In this document: positions 1 through 9,060 of the stretch, piece after piece
Layout: each line of letters starts with the position of its first letter
How positions within the stretch are numbered: the stretch's first letter is position 1
Source: UBA4465 sp002292365
GTDB taxonomy: Bacteria > Bacteroidota > Bacteroidia > Cytophagales > Cyclobacteriaceae
Direction of reading: 5' to 3'
DNA: 64,000 nt
Assembly: GCA_943788615.1 (NCBI GenBank)
Contig: CALSQY010000002.1
Coordinates: 474,332-538,331, forward strand
The notes under the pieces: generated by a model
What the model was told of the DNA's origin: nothing
The model's database searches: none
What the model saw: the letters and a program-made list of their open reading frames with translations, nothing else
Translations under genes and position numbers: made by a program

Positions 1-1
1 T

Positions 2-775
2 TGGTCTCGTTGCCTTTTAGGTGCAATGGCTCTTTTTTTGATACGTTTCATCTTCAATAATTCATTTCATATATCAAGATCAGATCGAACTAAAATGATA
101 CTTCCCACCTTGTTGATGGGTATCCATGGGTTGGCTTATTTTTATGCACTTAAATTATCTAATGTGGCCATAGGCATGCTTACTCTTTTCACCTATCCCT
201 TAATGACCTCCATTCTTGAACCGATTTTATTAAAAGACCGAATGGTCAAACGGCATTTACCCTTAACGTTGATTACTTTGGTAGGTATCTATTTTTTGGT
301 GCCAAATTTTGACATGAGCGATGATCTTACGGTAGGTATTTTATTCGGCTTATTAGCAGCTCTGTCTTATGCGATCAGAAATATATGGATACGTAAGCAT
401 ATTGATTTGATTAGTGGTTCATTGTCTATGGCTTATCAACTTTTGGCTTTAAGTATAGTTCTTATTCCTTTTTTATTCTTTTATCCCCTTGAACAAGATC
501 AATATTTTCTTGACAATACGACAAATTTAATTACTTTAGGTTTGATTACCACGGCAGTGGGGCATACGTTATTTGTAAGAAGTTTCAAATATTTTTCAGT
601 CACTACAGTAAGTATTATGAGCAACTTTACTCCTGTATTAGGGATTGGATGGGGCATGCTTTTTTTGGATGAAATACCAAAGAAGGGTATTTATATAGGT
701 GGATCTATCATTTTATTGGTAACGTTAGTAGAAATATTTTTTTATACCAAAATTGATGGCAAACATGGTGATTAG
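2..775 (+). CDS. DMT-superfamily (EamA-type) permease, 5' end missing
   Basis: Inner-membrane transporter of the drug/metabolite superfamily; substrate unknown. The reading frame is open to the window edge (W-S-R-C-L-L-G-A precede the first visible Met at base 26), so the start lies outside the window and the Met at 26 is probably internal. The visible part is almost all hydrophobic helices (about eight to nine). It includes the end of the first EamA repeat, with the pattern YALKLSNVAIGMLTLFTYPL, and a full second repeat starting near GILFGLLAALSYAIRNIW. This two-repeat plan, with short loops and a last helix before a charged tail, is typical of EamA proteins of about 280-300 residues, so only some 30-40 residues should be missing. 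It stands alone here: the next gene on the strand is a decayed glycosyltransferase. Family is clear; the transported compound cannot be inferred. Confidence 0.85.
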   Translation, partial: WSRCLLGAMALFLIRFIFNNSFHISRSDRTKMILPTLLMGIHGLAYFYALKLSNVAIGMLTLFTYPLMTSILEPILLKDRMVKRHLPLTLITLVGIYFLVPNFDMSDDLTVGILFGLLAALSYAIRNIWIRKHIDLISGSLSMAYQLLALSIVLIPFLFFYPLEQDQYFLDNTTNLITLGLITTAVGHTLFVRSFKYFSVTTVSIMSNFTPVLGIGWGMLFLDEIPKKGIYIGGSIILLVTLVEIFFYTKIDGKHGD

Positions 776-802
776 ATGAATGCTTAATTAAACCTTGTGC
801 GA

Positions 803-1724
803 ATGAAAATCAGTGGCTTTACTTTCAGTAAAAATGGGAATAAATTACATTATCCCATAATCGTTTCGATCTATCATTGATTCAGTAGATGAATCCGTTG
901 TCGTCCTCGAGGCCAAGTGAGGCAGATGATACCACTGAGTTTCAAATTAAGGAGCTAAATAATGCTAAAATTAATATTATTAAAACTGTTTGGGCCTAGA
1001 AAAATTTCCTGGCGGTACCATTTATGCCCATCAAACCAATTTGGCCAAAAATGCATGTACTGGAGATTGGTTATTTTATTTGCAAGGAGATGAGGTTGTC
1101 CATGAGAGGTATTTAGATAAAATAAAAGCCACATGTGAGCAACAATATGAGCGTTCTGAGGTGGAAGGGATTCTCTTCGGTTATAAGCATTTTTTGGGTG
1201 ATTATAAGCACTATCATTCCTCGAGATGTTGGTATCCATTTGAAACACGAATCATCAGAAATCAATCAGATATCTATTCATGGGGAGATGCTCAGACTTT
1301 TCGAAGAATTCCTGACTTTGATGGTTTCTCGTACAGAAAGAGAGCAGATACTTTTAGGTTGCATGTAGTGAAAGCAGATGCTGAAATATATCATTATGGT
1401 TGGGTACGTCCTCCCCATTTTATGCGTAAAAAACAGCAACATGCAAATCATTATTATCGCAACCAAGGGAATCAAAAAGTATCCTTCGATTATGGTCCTT
1501 TGGGAAGGTTATCTTTGTTTAACGACACACATCCTGCCGTCATGAATGATTGGATAGCTAAGTTTGATTGGGCCGATGAACTTAATTACACAAAAAAATA
1601 CAGGACAACGCAACCCATTCATCGTAATGATTTTTTAAAAAACAGGATCATCACCCAAATAGAGTTATTCCTTTTTGGTGAAAAAGCATTCAGCCGTAAG
1701 AATTATGAGTTACTAAGAAAATGA
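803..1724 (+). pseudogene. Decayed family 2-like glycosyltransferase, three frame breaks in the 5' part
   Basis: The longest intact piece (bases 990-1724, nominal TTG start) encodes the C-terminal three quarters of a glycosyltransferase, with the acidic motif YLQGDEVVHE. It lacks the family's N-terminal nucleotide-binding beginning. That beginning lies directly upstream in other frames. Bases 803-880 read MKISGFTFSKNGNKLHYP and then stop. Bases 876-920 continue in the next frame with IDSVDESVVVLEA. Bases 916-999 continue in a third frame with SEADDTTEFQIKELNNAK up to KTVW. The frame then shifts back to GLEKFPGGTIYAHQTN. Joined, they give a protein of about 305 residues in the right order, so three indels within about 130 bases have broken the gene. 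Neighbouring genes are intact, which argues against general sequencing error. An active short form from 990 is unlikely without the nucleotide-binding fold. It is convergent with the M16 peptidase gene. Confidence 0.75.
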
Positions 1725-1791
1725 TTGACTGGTTATTCATTACTGCATTGAAATGTGAGACATCGAGAAAGCTCAATATTTTTTAGTTTCA

Positions 1792-4635
1792 CTATTTTTG
1801 CTTCCCTTCAGCGTCTAATTCAATCAATTCATAACCTAATTTTTTAAGACGTGTCAAATTTCCGACACCATCACCTACGATGACTACATAGAATTGATTT
1901 AGATCTAGATATTTTTTTGCAAGTGCACTGAGTTCTTCTTTAGTTATATCTGTTATCAATTTACTTTGATCATCAATAAAAGAGTTGCTGAGGTCGTAAT
2001 GAATGATACGTCTTAAAAAAGATGATTTTTGCCAAGGCGTTTCATAATCCAGAACTTCTCTTTGTCCGATTGAATTTTTCATAAATTGAAGCTCATCATC
2101 TGTGATGCCTTTTTCGCGATAACCTTCAATTTCTTGAATAATTTCATAAATGGCACTATCCGTTGCAGCCGCCAAAACACCTGAATAGATAGAAAATGAA
2201 CCAGGTTCATCAGAGGCTGAAAAATAACTTCTTGCACCATAGGTCCATCCTTTGTCTTCTCTTAGATTAAGATTAATTCTACTATTGAACGCACCCCCTA
2301 AGGTGTAGTTCATTAAGTATGATTTGAAATAATCTCCCGTGGGACTGTAGGTCAAGTCTGTTACATAACCTGCCCTAATTTCAGATTGGGGAGCTTCTGG
2401 TTTATCTACAAAATAAATTTTCAATTTCTCTGGAGTCGAGGTTTTAGGTAGTTTTGGAATTTGAACATTTTTATTTTCCCAATCGTGAAGAAAGCTCAGT
2501 TTTTCTACTAAATCTATTAAATTTTGATTGTTTATAGCACCTACGATCACTAACTCTGAGAGATTAGGAGAATAATAATTATTGTAGAAATTAATAACAT
2601 CATCTAATTTTATGTTGGCGATGGTTTCCTCGGATCCATATGAGGGGATAGAATAGATGTGATTTTCCCCATAGATCAACTGATAATAAATATCATCTGC
2701 AATACTCGAAGGATCCTCCTGACCTGCTTTGACGCTCTCTAATTGTTGCTTGTAAATGCGATCAAAATCTTTTTGTTTGAATGCGGGATGGAGTAATATT
2801 TCTTCCGCCAATTGTAGGGTTTCATCAATGTATTTATTGAGGGTGTTGATACTCATATAAGTACCGTCATCATCTGAACTGACATAAATACTACTTCCTA
2901 ATTTGCGCAACTCTTCTTGAATATCCTCAGAAGAATATTTTTCAGTGGACTCATTCAGCATTCCAGCAGTCAGGGATGCCAACCCGCTTTTTGAGGGGTC
3001 ATATGCATCTAGTCTGTGACCGCCGTTGAGGGTTAATGATAGAGAAGTCGTGGGAATCTCATTATTTGCAGTACCAATGATTTTCAAACCATTTTCGAAT
3101 GAGGCCTGCCAGTATTCTGGTACTTTCAATGTAGGTCTTGGACCCGCAGCAGGTTGAATACTCCTATCAAAAAGATCTTCGGCTTTTTGATAGGTTAAGT
3201 TGCCATAATCTACTTTTTCGGTACTATTTAGAGTATCCACGCCGTTGAAGAAATTATCGGCCTTGGCCGGTAGTACTTCTTCGCCTGGCAAGTAACTCAT
3301 AATGACACTGGATTTTTCTTTAATGTATATATTGAAAACCCGCATTACGTCTGCTGCTGTAATGTCGAGATATCTTTGTAAGTCTTGATGGATCAAATTT
3401 GGATTTCCAAACATGAATTGATAGTTGGCCAATTGTGATACTTTTCCGCTTACGCTTGCCAAGCCATTGATGACATCCGATTCACGACCTGCTTTGAATT
3501 TGATTAAATCGATTTCATTCACTCCTACTGCTGCAAATTCGTCAAGTGTATTGCGTATTTCTACTTCAAATTCAGCTAGTGTTTGTCCAGGGTAAGGAAG
3601 AACGATCAGAGAGAATTCTCCAGCATGTTCAGCAGCAGGGTGTGAAGCAGAAGCTTGAATCGCTTTTTGTGATTCCACAAATTTTTTGAATAAGTAAGAG
3701 CTTTGACCGATACCTAGTATGTCGGCAAGGCCATCCAGTGCAGCCTCATCTGGATGCATGTGTGGGACGGTAGGGTAAGTCATCATCAGTGCTGGGAAAC
3801 GAATGTTATTATCGATATGTGAGATGTATCGATCTGAATTAATCTCTGGTAAGGGCAACTTCATTTTTTCTACTACCGGTCCAGCGGGTATAGTACCGAA
3901 ATATTTTTCTACCATTGCGAGGACTTCTTTTGGGTTAATGTCACCACCAATGGTTATGGCTGCATTATTAGGTCCATACCAACGGAGAAAAAAATTCTTT
4001 AAATCATATAAAGAAGCCCTATCAAGATCTTCAAGGTAGCCAATGGTACTCCAAGAGTAGGGGTGCCCGTACGGATAAAGGGCGGCAATGGTTTTTTCAT
4101 TCCACATACCATAAGGACGATTTAAATAATTTTGTCCTTTTTCGTTTTTCACGGTTGCACGTTGGATTTCAAATTTTTCTTGGGTGACGGCATCTAGGAA
4201 AAACCCCATGCGATCCGCTTCCAACCAAAGCATAGACTCCAGTTGATTACTTGGAATCGTTTGATAATAATTAGTACGATCTCGGTTGGTTGAACCGTTT
4301 AAAGTACCCCCAGATTCTGTCACAATTTTAAAATGTGCTTCGTCGGCAACATTGTCAGATCCTTGAAACATCATGTGTTCAAAAAAATGGGCGAATCCTG
4401 ATTTTTTAATTTCTTCTCTTGCTGATCCGACATGATAGGTGACATCTACATGTATCAAGGGATCGGAATGATCCTCATGGAGGATTAAGGTCAAACCATT
4501 GGACAATTCATACTTTTCATAAGGAATGATAATGTCAGTGTCGGTTTTATTGATTTTCTCAATAAGTTTGGTCTGCCCGTAGCCTAACGAAATCACAATT
4601 ATTTGAAATAATGTTATTAATAAGAAATTTCTCAT
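1792..4635 (-). CDS. M16 family zinc peptidase, two-domain, secreted
   Basis: Periplasmic or outer-surface metallopeptidase of the insulinase/pitrilysin clan, expected to degrade peptides enclosed between its two halves. The N-terminus is a signal peptide (MRNFLLITLFQIIVISLGYG, then Q). The inverted zinc motif HFFEH is at residues 83-87 and the third ligand is probably Glu165 (in VKNEKGQNY), the usual spacing. The second half (from about residue 510, NGLKIIGTANNEIPTTSLSL) repeats the fold but has lost the HxxEH motif (it reads SGLASLTAGMLNES there), so it serves structure and substrate binding, as in other 900-residue bacterial M16 proteins. At 947 residues it is full length. A possible minus-strand promoter element TATATTTG lies at 4743-4750, about 110 bases upstream, overlapping nothing coding. 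Separated by 137 bases from the upstream sulfatase gene, so probably transcribed on its own. Confidence 0.92.
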   Translation of the reverse strand: MRNFLLITLFQIIVISLGYGQTKLIEKINKTDTDIIIPYEKYELSNGLTLILHEDHSDPLIHVDVTYHVGSAREEIKKSGFAHFFEHMMFQGSDNVADEAHFKIVTESGGTLNGSTNRDRTNYYQTIPSNQLESMLWLEADRMGFFLDAVTQEKFEIQRATVKNEKGQNYLNRPYGMWNEKTIAALYPYGHPYSWSTIGYLEDLDRASLYDLKNFFLRWYGPNNAAITIGGDINPKEVLAMVEKYFGTIPAGPVVEKMKLPLPEINSDRYISHIDNNIRFPALMMTYPTVPHMHPDEAALDGLADILGIGQSSYLFKKFVESQKAIQASASHPAAEHAGEFSLIVLPYPGQTLAEFEVEIRNTLDEFAAVGVNEIDLIKFKAGRESDVINGLASVSGKVSQLANYQFMFGNPNLIHQDLQRYLDITAADVMRVFNIYIKEKSSVIMSYLPGEEVLPAKADNFFNGVDTLNSTEKVDYGNLTYQKAEDLFDRSIQPAAGPRPTLKVPEYWQASFENGLKIIGTANNEIPTTSLSLTLNGGHRLDAYDPSKSGLASLTAGMLNESTEKYSSEDIQEELRKLGSSIYVSSDDDGTYMSINTLNKYIDETLQLAEEILLHPAFKQKDFDRIYKQQLESVKAGQEDPSSIADDIYYQLIYGENHIYSIPSYGSEETIANIKLDDVINFYNNYYSPNLSELVIVGAINNQNLIDLVEKLSFLHDWENKNVQIPKLPKTSTPEKLKIYFVDKPEAPQSEIRAGYVTDLTYSPTGDYFKSYLMNYTLGGAFNSRINLNLREDKGWTYGARSYFSASDEPGSFSIYSGVLAAATDSAIYEIIQEIEGYREKGITDDELQFMKNSIGQREVLDYETPWQKSSFLRRIIHYDLSNSFIDDQSKLITDITKEELSALAKKYLDLNQFYVVIVGDGVGNLTRLKKLGYELIELDAEGKQK

Positions 4636-4772
4636 TTGTTTATTTGAGTTAATTTAGATGATATAATGTAGGGTAGTTAGTTGTGGTTCTAAGAATGTCC
4701 CTTCCAGCATTAGGAAAATTCCTTTATTTATCCAAAAAAGTTCAAATATAAGATAAAAATCCAACGAGATAT

Positions 4773-6308
4773 TTACTTATCGCCCAGAATATTTAAATCA
4801 AATTTACCGATAGTGGGATCATGGTGCGCTTCACGCATGATTGCTTCCATCTCAGCTACCTGCTCGGGGTATTGATCACTTATATCGGTTTCTTCACGCG
4901 GGTCTTTACTCAAATCATAGAGGGCTGTGGTTACATTCCCTTTGTGCAGATTTTTTCGAATGGCTTTCCACTGTTTTTTGCGCACCGCTTGTTGCCCACC
5001 GTAGGCTGGAAACTCCCAATAGAGATAGTCATGTTCTGATTGTTTTGTTCCATGAAGTGTGGGTAGAAAACTAATTCCATCGCGTTGTTCAGTATCCTTA
5101 TATCCTACTACTTCCGCTAATGTGGGAAATACATCCCAGAAGGCAGATAAATGAGGAGTCATCGTATTGGCCGCAATTCGATTGGGCCAAGTGGCAATCA
5201 TGGGTACACGAATGCCCCCTTCGTGTGTAAATCCTTTTCCCCAACCTCTTCCCGTATTAAAAGGGCCAGCACTATTGAAATAATGTGGATCTACACCACC
5301 AACGTCATACGTGGGGCCATTGTCACTTGTGAAAATAATTAAGGTATTGTCATACAATCCGAGGGCTTTAAGTTGATCGACGAGCTCACCCACTTGTTGA
5401 TCGAGTAAATTGATCATAGCAGCGTAGGTGGCTCTTGGATATTGGTTGGGAAAGTAACTTTTACCTCCTGTGTAGGGTAATTCGGCTCCTATGACCTCAT
5501 GATATTTGGTTTGATATTTTTTTGGTATTTGTAACGGCAAGTGAGGTAGGGTTGATGCATAGTAGAGAAAAAATTGATTTTCTTTATTTTTCTTAATGAA
5601 ATTAAGAGCCCGTTCATGCATCAAGGAAGGTGCATACTCACTTTGCTCAAAAGCACTATAGGATTTGGAATCATTGGGATCAGCTAAAGAATCTAATGCC
5701 ATGCCCGGAGAAATTAGTTCGTTATTCAGCTCTATTTTTTGTTCATTTTCCCATAAATGTTTGGGATATAAATTGTGCGCTTGTCTTTGGCAATTATATC
5801 CATAAAAATAGTCAAACCCCTGCTTATTTGGGGTACTACCGGTTCCGGGAGCACCCAAGCCCCATTTACCCACCAAGCCTGTGATGTATCCACTTTCTTG
5901 TAACATGTTCGCTAAAGTAAAAGTAGTATCTGGAATGGGTCTTTGGCCCTCCAATGAGGCATCAGCAACGGCTGCGGCATAATTCCAAACATCCCCCCGC
6001 TCAGCCCATTCATCGTTTCCTCTAATGTATGCATGGCCTGAATGTAGTCCTGTGAGTAGCATGTATCTACTGGGCGCACAAACTGGTGAGCCACTGTAAT
6101 GTTGAGTAAACCTCATACCATCACGTGCAAGTGCATCAATATGGGGTGTTCGGATAATTTTTTGGCCATATATCCCCAGTTCTCCATATCCTAAATCGTC
6201 GGCAAGGATATAGATAATATTAGGTTCAGTAAAATTTTCTTCGATTGAACGACACTGAAATAAGGTTGAAATCAGTATTAATATGAGGGGTAAGAATGAA
6301 TTTTTCAT
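4773..6308 (-). CDS. Type I formylglycine-dependent sulfatase
   Basis: Hydrolyses a sulfate ester, probably on a carbohydrate or aryl compound, outside the cytoplasm. After a hydrophobic leader ending in FQC (possible lipoprotein Cys19, although Gln at -1 is not ideal), the alkaline-phosphatase-like fold starts with NIIYILADDLGYGELGIYG, whose Asp37-Asp38 are metal ligands. Cys77 sits in C-A-P-S-R, the motif that an anaerobic or FGE-type maturase converts to formylglycine. Further signatures are GLVGKWGLG, SDNGP (metal ligands Asp and Asn) and the C-terminal LYDLSKDPREETDIS. At 511 residues it is complete. It lies 71 bases downstream of the cytochrome/propeller gene on the same strand and may be co-transcribed with it. 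No SusC/SusD pair is nearby, so this is not a classical polysaccharide locus. Exact substrate cannot be told from sequence. Confidence 0.93.
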   Translation of the reverse strand: MKNSFLPLILILISTLFQCRSIEENFTEPNIIYILADDLGYGELGIYGQKIIRTPHIDALARDGMRFTQHYSGSPVCAPSRYMLLTGLHSGHAYIRGNDEWAERGDVWNYAAAVADASLEGQRPIPDTTFTLANMLQESGYITGLVGKWGLGAPGTGSTPNKQGFDYFYGYNCQRQAHNLYPKHLWENEQKIELNNELISPGMALDSLADPNDSKSYSAFEQSEYAPSLMHERALNFIKKNKENQFFLYYASTLPHLPLQIPKKYQTKYHEVIGAELPYTGGKSYFPNQYPRATYAAMINLLDQQVGELVDQLKALGLYDNTLIIFTSDNGPTYDVGGVDPHYFNSAGPFNTGRGWGKGFTHEGGIRVPMIATWPNRIAANTMTPHLSAFWDVFPTLAEVVGYKDTEQRDGISFLPTLHGTKQSEHDYLYWEFPAYGGQQAVRKKQWKAIRKNLHKGNVTTALYDLSKDPREETDISDQYPEQVAEMEAIMREAHHDPTIGKFDLNILGDK

Positions 6309-6379
6309 CCGATCAGAAGAGCGCTATTTTCATCCATATTCATGCTACTTAAGGGTTAAATTCATATTTTAAATCTAGT

Positions 6380-8923
6380 TTATTGGGTATATAAGGAAAT
6401 ATCTTCTTGACCTCCCGCCAATAGATACGTCATTAAATCTACAACTTCTTGCTCATTTAGGCGGTTTAATAAAGCAGGAAACATTTGTGACTGCAAGATG
6501 CGTTTTTTTTCTTTTATTGATGAAAGATGAATTTTGGTTACCTTTTCAGGGGTCAAAGGGTTTAGCATGACAAATAGAGAATCGCTCGTTTCTTCTATTA
6601 TTTTGGCGAACCAACGATCGCCGTTATTTAGATGAATTTCACTAATCATATATTGATCTGATATTTCCGCATCCGGATTGATGATGGCATGGGCCATGTC
6701 TTTGACCGTAAATCTTGATGCCAATTGGGTCAGATCTGGGCCAATGTTATTTCCCTTGTTTTGAATGCGGTGACAAGCTTGACATAATGCGGCCTCAAAC
6801 ATATGCTGTCCGTTGATGTAATTTGGAATGATTTTTTTATTTTTCATTACATCTTCAACTTCTTCTACTTTCCAATTTTTTCCGGGCCCTTTGGGTACAG
6901 GAAGGTTAGCTAAAATATTTTGGCCATATTGGCCTACATGATAACCCGATATTTTTTCAAATTTTGGTCGTTTGCCTTTTGGTAAATGGTCAAGTGCAGT
7001 GGAGAGTATTTTTAGTAAATATCCACGGTAACTGTTGCCACCTTCGCGATCCCAGAATTCATTGAACCCGTTGAAGTATTTATTACGTAAATCGGTATTC
7101 CATCCAAATTTGTAATTAGAAAGGGCAGATGTGAGGGCTATTTTATAACTGCTGGGCGTCCTATTTCGCATGGCTTTGACCGCGGGGCCGTACATCTCAC
7201 TTCTTTCTGCAAGACTGTCTGAAATAAGTATTTTTAAATACTCTTCATCTATTTCGGACCAGAGGGTCATTATTTTCTTAACCCAAATTGAATGTTGGGT
7301 TTTACTAAAGAGTGCCGCTAATTCTTCATTGATAAATTGATTTTTTGATGGAAAAATAGGTAACCATTGGTTTTCTAAAGCATCTGTATTGAGATCATTA
7401 TTTCGGATCATTAATAGTGTTTCTGCTCTGAGAATGCTCAGCTGTTCTGAGTGAGTGAGCTGTTTGGATTCGACTTTACTGAGCAGGTCAAAAAGCTGCT
7501 GCTGTAGTAGATTGTTATCGGATCTCGCAACGGCCAAGGCATACGCTATTTTCTTATTAAATTCAGTATCTGAGTGTATGCGTGATGCCCATATTTCTAT
7601 GCCATGATTCTCCAAGGCAATTCTAGCACTGTGGGCAATATAGCGGTCACTGTTTCCAATATTTTCCCAAATTAAATCATAATCAGCGACTAAACTGGTA
7701 TCGTGATAGGTATCCAGTAATCTTCTTAATTCAAGTGCTTTTGTTGGCGTTTCTTTTTCTTCTTTTTGATTATTTTTATCTGACCAAACTCGATAAAGTC
7801 CAGAGGCTAGTCTTCGGCCCCCAGTGGTAAAATACATTGCTCCATCAGCCCCAAATGTTAAATCAGTAAGTGGAAGGGGAACGCCACTAAGAAATTCTGA
7901 TGACATGGCTGTATAGCTGGCTCCAGATGATTGTAATTCGATGTGATACATGGTTCCGAAACTCCAGTCGCAAACGAATAAACCCTTATTGAATGGAGGA
8001 GGAAAATGACTTGCTGCTGCAGAGACTACTCCTGTCGGACTTCCTTGTCCGATGTCTAGTATACCTGGCAAATTATCTGGATAATATTTTGGCCATTTTG
8101 CTGAGCCCGTTCTCCATCCAAATTCTGAACCTGACGTTACATGGCATACCCGAACAGGACGGTACCAGGGTAGACCCAGATCCCATTCCATATCAGAATC
8201 AAAAGTGAATAATTCCCCCACTTCATTGAAAGTGATGTCATAAGCATTGCGGTAACCCGAGGAATAAATTTCCCAAAAGCTGCCTATACTATCTGTCCTT
8301 GCAATCCATCCACCTGGGGCTTGACGATCGGTAGCATGACCGTTGGGATCTTTCATAGATTTTGTTAATCTATCCTCAGCCCAGGGGCTGAAAGCTCTAG
8401 AAGTATAACTTTCTGGTAAATTGGTGTGATTTCCCGCAATTACATAAATCAAATTATCAGGACCAAGTTGTATTCCGTGAGGCCCATGTTCGCCCCATCC
8501 ATCTAATTGCTGTAAAAAAAGTGCCGAATCGAGTTGACCATCTTGGCTGCTATCAAACAATCTGTACAAGCCGCTGTTTTGAATATTGAGATCATTCATC
8601 ATCACATATAGACTGTTGTGAGACCAGAGCAATCCTTGGGCTTTACCCAAATGCTTGAAATCAAGTGGAGTCACCTGTATAGAGTCTTTGCTCCCTATTT
8701 CCGGCATGTTCAACCAATATATTTTACCATATTGATCTGAGGAGACAAATAAATCTTCTTTTACGTGTGCTAGAGATACCCAGGATCCCAGACTATCCGC
8801 ACTAGGGGCAAGTAATTTTTCTATTTTGAATCCTTTAGGGACTTCGACATGGGTAAGATTATTGTATGGATCTTGACAAGAACAAAAAATGATCAGGGAT
8901 AAAATTAATTGGATTGTTTTCAC
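6380..8923 (-). CDS. PVC-type dehydrogenase: beta-propeller, HEAT-like region and cytochrome c lipoprotein
   Basis: Probably a periplasm-facing oxidoreductase that passes electrons to its own haem. Short leader MKTIQLILSLIIFCSC followed by QD: Cys16 is a likely lipidation site. Residues about 25-370 resemble the soluble glucose/sorbosone dehydrogenase six-bladed propeller (VPKGFKIEKLLAPSADSLGSW; GPHGIQLGPDNLIYVIAGN; LTFGADGAMYFTTGGR). Residues about 380-660 are helical and leucine-rich with many ARIAL/ALAVARSDN-type stretches, consistent with HEAT-like repeats. Near the C-terminus C-Q-A-C-H is a covalent haem c site inside a domain (QNKGNNIGPDLTQLASRF, then INPDAEISDQY) that matches the putative haem-binding domain known from Planctomycetes and Verrucomicrobia. 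This three-part architecture is known from PVC bacteria and Bacteroidota but its substrate is not established. First gene of a likely two-gene unit with the sulfatase. Confidence 0.85.
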   Translation of the reverse strand: MKTIQLILSLIIFCSCQDPYNNLTHVEVPKGFKIEKLLAPSADSLGSWVSLAHVKEDLFVSSDQYGKIYWLNMPEIGSKDSIQVTPLDFKHLGKAQGLLWSHNSLYVMMNDLNIQNSGLYRLFDSSQDGQLDSALFLQQLDGWGEHGPHGIQLGPDNLIYVIAGNHTNLPESYTSRAFSPWAEDRLTKSMKDPNGHATDRQAPGGWIARTDSIGSFWEIYSSGYRNAYDITFNEVGELFTFDSDMEWDLGLPWYRPVRVCHVTSGSEFGWRTGSAKWPKYYPDNLPGILDIGQGSPTGVVSAAASHFPPPFNKGLFVCDWSFGTMYHIELQSSGASYTAMSSEFLSGVPLPLTDLTFGADGAMYFTTGGRRLASGLYRVWSDKNNQKEEKETPTKALELRRLLDTYHDTSLVADYDLIWENIGNSDRYIAHSARIALENHGIEIWASRIHSDTEFNKKIAYALAVARSDNNLLQQQLFDLLSKVESKQLTHSEQLSILRAETLLMIRNNDLNTDALENQWLPIFPSKNQFINEELAALFSKTQHSIWVKKIMTLWSEIDEEYLKILISDSLAERSEMYGPAVKAMRNRTPSSYKIALTSALSNYKFGWNTDLRNKYFNGFNEFWDREGGNSYRGYLLKILSTALDHLPKGKRPKFEKISGYHVGQYGQNILANLPVPKGPGKNWKVEEVEDVMKNKKIIPNYINGQHMFEAALCQACHRIQNKGNNIGPDLTQLASRFTVKDMAHAIINPDAEISDQYMISEIHLNNGDRWFAKIIEETSDSLFVMLNPLTPEKVTKIHLSSIKEKKRILQSQMFPALLNRLNEQEVVDLMTYLLAGGQEDISLYTQ

Positions 8924-8974
8924 AACGTTTTTAATTGTCTTTAAAAAATATTTTAGAAGAAATATTTAAAAATT

Positions 8975-8982
8975 TATATTTG
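8975..8982 (+). promoter_or_regulatory. Possible -7 promoter element for the MFS gene
   Basis: TATATTTG matches the Bacteroidota -7 consensus TAnnTTTG. It sits in the 137-base AT-rich divergent spacer, about 78 bases before the MFS start codon. No clear TTG -33 element was found at the right distance, so this is only a candidate. Confidence 0.3.
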
Positions 8983-9060
8983 ACCACAATTAATTATTCA
9001 ATAGCATTATTAATTACCTTTAATATCGTTATAATTAATTAAAAATTCAATAAAATTGAT

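Noticed and set aside
955..1248. 97-codon frame on the minus strand
   Set aside because: Antisense to the readable glycosyltransferase frame; no signal or family pattern.
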